Made by a program: the position numbers and the translations under genes. Source: Paludibacteraceae bacterium (GTDB lineage Bacteria > Bacteroidota > Bacteroidia > Bacteroidales > Paludibacteraceae). Taken from it: DNA of 61,178 nucleotides. Below the pieces are notes generated by a model. It saw nothing but the letters and a program-made list of their open reading frames with translations. It searched no databases and had not been told where the DNA came from. Shown one piece after another: positions 55,964 to 61,178 of the stretch; the stretch's first letter is position 1, and every line of letters starts with the position of its first letter. The stretch covers positions 1 to 61,178 of the forward strand of contig JAILLP010000017.1 of assembly GCA_024693065.1 (NCBI GenBank). Direction: 5' to 3'.

Positions 55964-57007
55964 TTACTCGGTTACTGGTCTCGCTTCAGCCTTGACTGTC
56001 ACGTGCAGCTTGCCGCCGACTGTCTTGTTGGCGATCTTGCTGCTGATGATGCGTGGCGTGGAAGGAATCTTGTCCCAAGGGTAGCTTCCTCCTGCAGGTC
56101 CCACTGCGGTGCTGTCATCTGCCATGAATGTTTCTGGGTCGGCAATCTCCCATCTTCTTGGTATTGAGGTGCCGTCTAGTGTGTAGTTGAGATTCTTTTG
56201 CCCATCGGTGAAGATGCTGCCTAAATAGTCGCCCCAATTGGAATATTCGGTGTAACAGTGAACTAATGTGTTTTGGCTGTTATTGGAAATCCTACGATGA
56301 TCGCCCACACAATTGACCGCAGTGGCTCCTAAATCTAAACTCCAAAAGATGAAAGAGTTTTTATACAAATATGGTCCATGAGAATAATCGGTTGGCAAGA
56401 TACAATGGTCGATCAAAACCGCACTTTTGGTGTCAAACCACTGTACTCGATTTGCTATATAACAATTTTGGGCAATAAAACCTGTCGCTACGGCGTTGTT
56501 CCCGTGAATGTGTCCGTTTATGAAGCATTGACGGAGAATGGTCGCATCCGAGTTGCTCTTCATGTTGAACGTTCCCATTTGGCATTTGACGAATTTGGTG
56601 CCTTGGATAAGCGTGTCGGTCTCCAATTTGTTGATGTTTATATCTCCATTGATCCAAACTCCCTCCATATAGAAGTAGTCAGGGTGTTGTCCATCCAAAC
56701 CATCCATTGTGAGTCCTCCCGCTAAGAAGGTGCGGGCAACTCCTGTCAGCGTGTCATCCTCATAGCCTGCTCCGTAGATTTTGACGGACTTGTTGAAGTT
56801 GGCCGGTGTGCTGAATGTTCCTGAGGAGAGGGTGATGATGTTCCCATCTTCGGCATTCTCCAGCGCCTGTTTCAAGGCATCCGTGCCGTAATAGACTGTG
56901 GTGGACTCTCCTCTTTGAAGCGTGGCGGATATCGCCTCACTTACTACCTGTGCAAAACTTGTTGCAGTCATGAACAATGCGACTGCCATTGAGAATAAAT
57001 GTTTCAT
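55964..57007 (-). CDS. Secreted right-handed beta-helix (pectate-lyase-like) protein
   Basis: The 347-residue protein has a signal peptide (MKHLFSMAVALFMTATSFA). Residues ~45-250 have short repeating rungs typical of a parallel beta-helix: VKIYGAGYEDDTL, GVWINGDININKLETDTLIQG, KFVKCQMGTFNMKSNSDATIL, INGHIHGNNAVATGFIAQNCYI, FDTKSAVLIDHCILP. This fold serves polysaccharide lyases and adhesins; no catalytic motif is obvious. It has no clear sorting tail. Likely cotranscribed with the repeat protein downstream (20-base gap). Confidence 0.78.
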   Translation of the reverse strand: MKHLFSMAVALFMTATSFAQVVSEAISATLQRGESTTVYYGTDALKQALENAEDGNIITLSSGTFSTPANFNKSVKIYGAGYEDDTLTGVARTFLAGGLTMDGLDGQHPDYFYMEGVWINGDININKLETDTLIQGTKFVKCQMGTFNMKSNSDATILRQCFINGHIHGNNAVATGFIAQNCYIANRVQWFDTKSAVLIDHCILPTDYSHGPYLYKNSFIFWSLDLGATAVNCVGDHRRISNNSQNTLVHCYTEYSNWGDYLGSIFTDGQKNLNYTLDGTSIPRRWEIADPETFMADDSTAVGPAGGSYPWDKIPSTPRIISSKIANKTVGGKLHVTVKAEARPVTE

Positions 57008-57086
57008 GGTCGTAGAATTTAGGTTAATATATTTGTTTCTTAATTCACTAACATTTTAATATGGCTACTCCTGGATTTTCTTATGA

Positions 57087-57131
57087 CATACCGTACACAT
57101 CATACACTCCATACATACCATACACACCATC
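57087..57131. repeat. 9-base tandem array, consensus CAYACCATA, in a 418-base intergenic region
   Basis: Five units of nine bases (CATACCGTA, CACATCATA, CACTCCATA, CATACCATA, CACACCATC) lie upstream of the leftward beta-helix gene. An open frame of 26 codons from ATG 57061 crosses it, giving a Tyr/Pro/Thr peptide, but nothing supports translation. The rest of 57008-57425 shows only the hairpin at 57379. Confidence 0.75.
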
Positions 57132-57378
57132 ACATAATTGACATACTTCTTTTCGTTTAGTTCCTTTCATCTAATGATCAGCCTATTAACACTGCTCTTC
57201 TCTGCTGGTAGAACTATTTGCAAACGAATTCATTCCGTATCACCCCGAAGGGTTATATTACAAGTATAATGATTTATTTTTGAAAACGCAAGGGAATGGC
57301 TCTTTATTATATTGATGAATGTTAAGCATGGATTCTTGGTCAGGTTTTATGCGATCATTTTTCTTTTAATTAAGGTGT

Positions 57379-57419
57379 AATGTTCAGGTGCGGATCATCC
57401 CGACCCGCACCTAAACATT
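57379..57419. terminator. Long hairpin after the leftward secreted-protein gene
   Basis: A 15-base arm at 57379-57393 (AATGTTCAGGTGCGG) pairs with 57405-57419 with one mismatch that can wobble in RNA, around an 11-base loop. T-rich DNA follows on the + side, A-rich on the other. It starts 7 bases beyond the stop at 57426 and likely ends that transcript. Confidence 0.65.
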
Positions 57420-57425
57420 GGAATT

Positions 57426-58226
57426 TTATTTTTTGACACATGTGTTCAAATAATCTTCGAACGCTTTGTTGCGCGCCTCGTCTTTGTTTTCCTGATTGAC
57501 TTTGGCCGCAAGTTTCGCCAACTTGTTCAACTTGCTTCCCTGCTTGCTGGAAACGTTCGTGTATTTGTCGTTTTTCCAGTTCTCGACAATCTGTGGGCAA
57601 CGTTGCGCATAAAATTCTTCCGGCTTTTGGTCTTCGATAAGAATCACTTTGTCTGTTTGTGGATTGTATATCGCATAGTGCGACCGGGTGAATGGTTGCA
57701 ACTCTTCTACGGTCGGAGAGCCTGACACGTTCGCCTTGAATGGGAAATAGTATTCGCAAGCATATTCTCCGTTGGGAAGCTCTTGGTTAAACTTCACGAA
57801 GGAGTCTCCATTGTAGGTGAAATTGCCGCACTTGACGTATTTGGTCCTGAAGATAAGGTTCTGGCCCGTGTAGTCGTAGATGTATCCTTTTATGTCTTTC
57901 GGCGTATATTTCTTGAACATGGAGTGCTTGATCTTCTCTGAATTGAAGTCCGCCTCGCTGATGAACTTGATCTTACATCCCCATTCCGTCTCTGGGACTA
58001 CAATGGTTAAGATCGCAGGTTGCTCCGGATTATAGCCTAAGTCGCGGAGGGTAGGGGTGTGCATCGCCCTTAGGAATCCTAACAACGTGTCTCCCTCTTT
58101 GGTGATGATCTTGGATGGAACAACGTTCTCTCTCTGAATCTTCTTTAATTGCTCTTCTGTGAACTGTTGCGCATATATTGTTGAGGTGAAAAATAATGCG
58201 CTTAAAAAGAATAATACTTTCTTCAT
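57426..58226 (-). CDS. Secreted protein of unknown function
   Basis: A 266-residue protein with a signal peptide (MKKVLFFLSALFFTSTIYA-QQ). The mature N-terminus contains a stretch found in many Bacteroidetes secreted proteins (GDTLLGFLRAM, a beta-strand region usually reading KGDTIKG). A beta-rich middle and a Lys/Asn-rich helical C-terminus (SKLNKLAKLAAKVNQENKDE) follow. I recognise no family. It stands alone between the hairpin at 57379 and the ribD terminator. Confidence 0.75.
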   Translation of the reverse strand: MKKVLFFLSALFFTSTIYAQQFTEEQLKKIQRENVVPSKIITKEGDTLLGFLRAMHTPTLRDLGYNPEQPAILTIVVPETEWGCKIKFISEADFNSEKIKHSMFKKYTPKDIKGYIYDYTGQNLIFRTKYVKCGNFTYNGDSFVKFNQELPNGEYACEYYFPFKANVSGSPTVEELQPFTRSHYAIYNPQTDKVILIEDQKPEEFYAQRCPQIVENWKNDKYTNVSSKQGSKLNKLAKLAAKVNQENKDEARNKAFEDYLNTCVKK

Positions 58227-58354
58227 TTTTTTCTGATAGGTTCTGGTGTTATGTGTTTCTCATGTGGACCGGCAGAACCAGTTAACCGGTTGCTACGAGT
58301 TTGATGTTGTTTGATACAAATATAATAAAAAGGTTGATTTCCCATCTTTTCGGG

Positions 58355-58398
58355 AAAAAAGAAATCGATGGATTCCTCGGTCAACGAATCCATCGATT
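58355..58398 (-). terminator. Intrinsic terminator of ribD
   Basis: A perfect 13-base-pair stem (58386-58398 with 58363-58375, AATCGATGGATTC) with a 10-base loop is followed on the minus strand by a T-rich run (58364-58355). It lies 55 bases after the ribD stop. Confidence 0.88.
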
Positions 58399-58453
58399 GT
58401 GCGTATGAGGGTTCCCCCCTCAGATTTTGTTCCTAGTTATTCCTCTTGCCGTT

Positions 58454-59500
58454 CTACTCCTTTCTGTAACGGTAGACGATATTCTTCCCTTCGCCCACCT
58501 GCTCGAAGAGTTTGCCGGTGCGTTCTGGGGCAGCGGTCCCTTCCTTGAGTTGGAGACCCGCTACAACCTCCACGTGCATTTCGTCCCATTGCCCGCTTTC
58601 GATGAACGATCGCAGGGTGGCGCTACCTCCTTCGACGATGAGGGATTGCAGATTCCTCTTGTATAATTCGTGCAGTAGGGTAGGGACGGATAGTTTGCCT
58701 CCCTCAAATGGTGTGTTGACGAATTCCGTGTTCGGTGCGCTGAAGGCAGGCTTCGTTTCCGTGAAGACGAGGGTCGGTGCTTCTCCATCGTATAGGTGGT
58801 AGTGGCTTGGCACGCTTAATCTTCTGTCTATGAGTATGCGGGTCGGGTTGTTGCCAATGACGTGGCGAACCGTCAGTGAGGGGTTGTCCAGCAGTGCGGT
58901 GCGTGTCCCTACAAGGATGGCGGCCTCGTTCGCCCTCAGTTGATGCGAGATCCGTTGCGTCGTTTCGTTGGAGAAGCGGTAGGCGACTTGTCCGTTTCCT
59001 CTGGGTTGGTCCATGAAGCCGTCCTCGCTCTGCGCCCATTTCAGGATGACGAACGGACGTTTCTGCTCGTGGAAGGTGAAGAAGCGGCGGTTGACGAGCC
59101 ATCCTTCCTCTTCCAACAGACCTGTGCGTACTTTCACGCCTCCCTCTTGCAGCATCCGTATCCCTCTGCCGCTCACTTCCGGAAAGGGGTCCTTGTTCGA
59201 TACAACAACTTCCGGTATGCCTTTCTCAAGGATGAGTTTGGCGCATGGAGGCGTCTTCCCGTAGTGGGAACAAGGCTCCAGGCTTACGTAGATGGTGGAT
59301 TCTTTCAGAAGAGTGGGGTCTTGTACCGATGCGATCGCATTCACTTCCGCATGCGGACCGCCCCATTTCATGTGATATCCCTCTCCGATGATCTTTCCTC
59401 GGTGGACGATGACTGCCCCCACCATCGGGTTGGGTGCCACGTTTCCGATGCCTTTCTGTGCCAGTTCGAAGCACCTGCGCATATATAGTTCGTCTTCCAT
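58454..59500 (-). CDS. ribD: Bifunctional riboflavin biosynthesis deaminase/reductase
   Basis: A 348-residue two-domain enzyme. The N-terminal cytidine-deaminase-like zinc domain is intact (GGPHAEVNAI with the catalytic HAE, and LEPCSHYGKTPPCA with the PCx8C ligands). The C-terminal reductase part (from ~residue 145, FVILKWAQSEDGFM, NPTRILIDRRLSVPS, LIVEGGSATLRSFIESG) binds NADPH. It performs two successive steps from the GTP-cyclohydrolase II product toward lumazine. No other rib genes are nearby, so it is an isolated gene. Confidence 0.96.
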   Translation of the reverse strand: MEDELYMRRCFELAQKGIGNVAPNPMVGAVIVHRGKIIGEGYHMKWGGPHAEVNAIASVQDPTLLKESTIYVSLEPCSHYGKTPPCAKLILEKGIPEVVVSNKDPFPEVSGRGIRMLQEGGVKVRTGLLEEEGWLVNRRFFTFHEQKRPFVILKWAQSEDGFMDQPRGNGQVAYRFSNETTQRISHQLRANEAAILVGTRTALLDNPSLTVRHVIGNNPTRILIDRRLSVPSHYHLYDGEAPTLVFTETKPAFSAPNTEFVNTPFEGGKLSVPTLLHELYKRNLQSLIVEGGSATLRSFIESGQWDEMHVEVVAGLQLKEGTAAPERTGKLFEQVGEGKNIVYRYRKE

Positions 59501-59549
59501 GCTCTAATTTTTTTGTAAAGATACTTCTTTTTAAAACTATATCTATGGG

Positions 59550-59640
59550 AAATAAATAGTAAATAGCAAATCACCAAATCGTAAATAGCTAAATAGTAAA
59601 TGTCTAAATAGTAAATCGTAAATAGCTAAATAGTAAATAT
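59550..59640. repeat. AT-rich 7/8-base degenerate repeats between ribD and the ADP-ribosylglycohydrolase gene
   Basis: The spacer consists of ~12 units starting AAAT, most often AAATAGT or AAATAGCT. Within it a 23-base direct repeat occurs at 59579-59601 and again at 59616-59638, 37 bases apart. It separates two divergent genes and contains no open frame. Confidence 0.85.
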
Positions 59641-59669
59641 TATAGTTTTTTTATTAATGATATTTTGTG

Positions 59670-59677
59670 TATTTTTG
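59670..59677 (+). promoter_or_regulatory. Promoter -7 box before the ADP-ribosylglycohydrolase gene
   Basis: TATTTTTG matches the consensus and lies 20 bases before the ATG at 59697, so the mRNA would have a very short leader. No TTTG at the right distance; the AT-rich array lies immediately upstream. Confidence 0.45.
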
Positions 59678-59696
59678 TCATAAACATTCGGCAGGT

Positions 59697-60470
59697 ATGA
59701 TAGGAGCGATTATAGGGGATATCGTAGGCAGTGTCTATGAGTTCCAAAACACAAGGGATTATAATTTTGAGATGTTTCCGAAGGGGGCATCTTATACGGA
59801 CGACTCCATTTGCACGATAGCTGTCGCTGACGCTATCCTTAGGGGCGTTCCGTATCGTGATAGTCTGGTGGAATGGTGCAGGAAGTACCCTCATCCGAAA
59901 GGTGCGTATGGAGGATCTTTCGTGAAGTGGATTCATTCCGAGGACCCCCAGCCGTATGGTTCTTACGGCAATGGCTCGGCGATGCGTGTCGCTGCGGTGG
60001 GGTGGGCCTTCGACGAATCCTCCCTTGTGATGGAGGAGGCGAAGCGGTCCGCTGAGTGTAGCCATTCGCACGAGGAGGGCATCAAGGGAGCGCAGGCGAT
60101 TGCTCTGGCGATTCACCATCTTGCTCATCTTCAGGGAGGGAAGGATGATGTGTTGGCTATTTGCAGACGGTTTTATGGTGAGGATTATGAGGCTCGATTG
60201 CCGAAGGCGGGGCAGTGGAATGAGACTTGTCAGGGGTGCGTGCCACTTGCGTTGCACCTTTTCCTTCAGTCGGACAGTTTCGAGGATGCGCTGAGAAGAG
60301 CGGTGTCGTACGGGGGAGACTCAGACACGATGGGTGCGATCGTAGGCTCCGTGGCGGAAGCTTATTATGGGGTTCCTCAGGATATGTTGGATGTCGCCCT
60401 CTCGTATCTTCCTCAGGATCTGCTCGGTGTGGTACGACGCTTTGTGGATTTATACGTGCGCAAGGGGTAG
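59697..60470 (+). CDS. ADP-ribosylglycohydrolase family protein
   Basis: A 257-residue DraG/ARH-type hydrolase. Metal-binding motifs are MIGAIIGDIVGSVYEF at the start, YTDDSICTIAVADAI (the T-D-D-S/T motif), GNGSAMRVAAVGWAF and the C-terminal GGDSDTMGAIVGSVAEAYYG. Such enzymes remove ADP-ribose from proteins or nucleic acids, or hydrolyse ADP-ribose derivatives. I start at 59697, which gives the exact family N-terminus; a GTG at 59667 would add ten unrelated residues. Single gene facing the rRNA operon. Confidence 0.94.
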   Translation: MIGAIIGDIVGSVYEFQNTRDYNFEMFPKGASYTDDSICTIAVADAILRGVPYRDSLVEWCRKYPHPKGAYGGSFVKWIHSEDPQPYGSYGNGSAMRVAAVGWAFDESSLVMEEAKRSAECSHSHEEGIKGAQAIALAIHHLAHLQGGKDDVLAICRRFYGEDYEARLPKAGQWNETCQGCVPLALHLFLQSDSFEDALRRAVSYGGDSDTMGAIVGSVAEAYYGVPQDMLDVALSYLPQDLLGVVRRFVDLYVRKG

Positions 60471-60754
60471 GTGATATTTTTCTGTACGCAGGGGAAAATG
60501 AGACGAGTAACCTTCCTTCAAGATGAATCGAGGACATATTTTTGTCACTTTTTTGCCTGAAATTTCTATTTTCGTGCATATTTCTGCAAATAAATGATAA
60601 AAATTGCGGCTGTTTTACTTTAGGGGGAAGTCCGATAGGATGGTTTTCCCTCTCGAAATGCCCTTGTTATGCAAATTATAGATAAATTTTTCATTCTGAT
60701 TTTCAGTTAATTGTGAAATTTTCTTCCTTTTCTTTGAAAAAAATCGCAAAAATA

Positions 60755-60786
60755 TTTGGTTCGTATTCTTTTGGGTGGTACTTTTG
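60755..60786 (+). promoter_or_regulatory. rRNA operon promoter, upstream
   Basis: TTTG at 60755-60758, a 20-base gap and TACTTTTG at 60779-60786 match the consensus. Initiation near 60793. It lies ~260 bases before the 16S start. Confidence 0.65.
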
Positions 60787-60859
60787 CACCCGCTTTCGAG
60801 AAACAACGATGGCAAACAAAAAAAAAGCCAAGAGGGCTTGAAAAAAATATGTTAAAAGT

Positions 60860-60892
60860 TTTGGAGGATAAAAAGAAAATGTTTTACCTTTG
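60860..60892 (+). promoter_or_regulatory. rRNA operon promoter, downstream
   Basis: TTTG at 60860-60863, a 21-base gap and TACCTTTG at 60885-60892. Initiation near 60899. It forms a tandem pair with the promoter 106 bases upstream, as is common for rRNA operons. The remaining spacer 60471-60750 is AT-rich without recognisable features. Confidence 0.7.
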
Positions 60893-61049
60893 CATCCGCA
60901 AAACAAAAAACGACCCACTGAAGTGATGGGGAACTATAAGAGAGATCTTTGAGGAAATGGCGATAGACGAAAAGGAAAGACAGGAAAAGCATTACAAGTA
61001 AGTCAATTTCAACCTACGGATGTCCTAGAGCTAAATAAAAACAATTCAT

Positions 61050-61178
<129 letters not shown>

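Noticed and set aside
57061-57141. 26-codon ORF with Tyr-Pro-Thr repeats
   Set aside because: It only reflects the 9-base tandem array; no promoter box or conserved start context.
60819-60848. Short hairpin AAGCC/GGCTT as a terminator between the rRNA promoters
   Set aside because: Only a 5-base-pair stem with a T-run on the minus strand, where no gene needs termination; it would not stop rRNA transcription.
1-61049. tRNA genes, insertion sequences, prophage genes or large structural RNAs
   Set aside because: I scanned gaps and gene products and saw no tRNA-like cloverleaf, transposase, integrase or phage structural gene. Gaps are mostly too short for RNase P RNA or tmRNA.

Overview
The window reads as a chromosomal segment of a Gram-negative member of the Bacteroidales. 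It ends in the first ~130 bases of a 16S rRNA gene whose sequence is Bacteroidales-like. Its promoters follow the Bacteroidetes pattern (TTTG, a gap of about 20 bases, then TAnnTTTG). It carries kdsB for LPS Kdo and several secreted proteins with type IX secretion (T9SS) C-terminal domains. I see no insertion sequence, prophage, CRISPR array or tRNA. Most of the window is densely coding and organised as operons.

Left part (1-13.2 kb). The 3' end of a secreted-protein gene is followed by an AlkD-type DNA repair gene with a secreted partner of unknown function. Next come kdsB, a catalytically dead M16 peptidase homologue and an AlaX-like tRNA-editing gene. A tightly coupled four-gene operon follows (5.5-10.4 kb): a PqqD-like RiPP recognition element, an ATP-grasp ligase, a PLP decarboxylase whose N-terminus carries a YxxPxL leader-like motif, and a urea-transporter/LytM peptidase fusion. 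This is the best candidate for an undescribed system. It is followed by an MntA-HepT toxin-antitoxin pair, a four-helix-bundle gene with a 9-base tandem array, a second AlkD-like gene and a hemolysin III homologue.

Middle part (13.2-36.5 kb). A long minus-strand run joins DUF1846, MlaE/MlaF, a small tail-anchored protein, mutL, an S4 RNA-binding protein, a WG-repeat protein and DUF4924. A second minus-strand operon makes branched-chain amino acid precursors (ilvD-ilvB-ilvN plus an acyl-ACP thioesterase). It is preceded by a clear attenuator: a 21-codon leader peptide rich in Ile, Leu and Val, a competing antiterminator and an intrinsic terminator. After an RRM protein comes a trio of envelope genes, one with an Asn/Tyr prion-like insert. 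Then follows a seven-gene minus-strand cluster (ketosynthase, ACP, three hotdog enzymes, MMPL exporter fused to a methyltransferase, carotenoid-desaturase-like oxidoreductase) resembling a reduced aryl-polyene/resorcinol lipid cluster.

Right part (36.5-61.2 kb). There is a decayed acetylesterase-CBM6 gene and a giant T9SS type B repeat protein with 411-base near-identical repeats. A transporter/lipoprotein/hydrolase operon follows, then a CotH T9SS protein, an active M16 peptidase, hpt-adk and a 219-base-repeat surface protein. The part closes with a beta-helix protein, a secreted unknown, ribD, an ADP-ribosylglycohydrolase and the rRNA operon with tandem promoters. The recurrent themes are surface proteins built from recent internal duplications and short AT-rich or 9-base tandem arrays in intergenic DNA.
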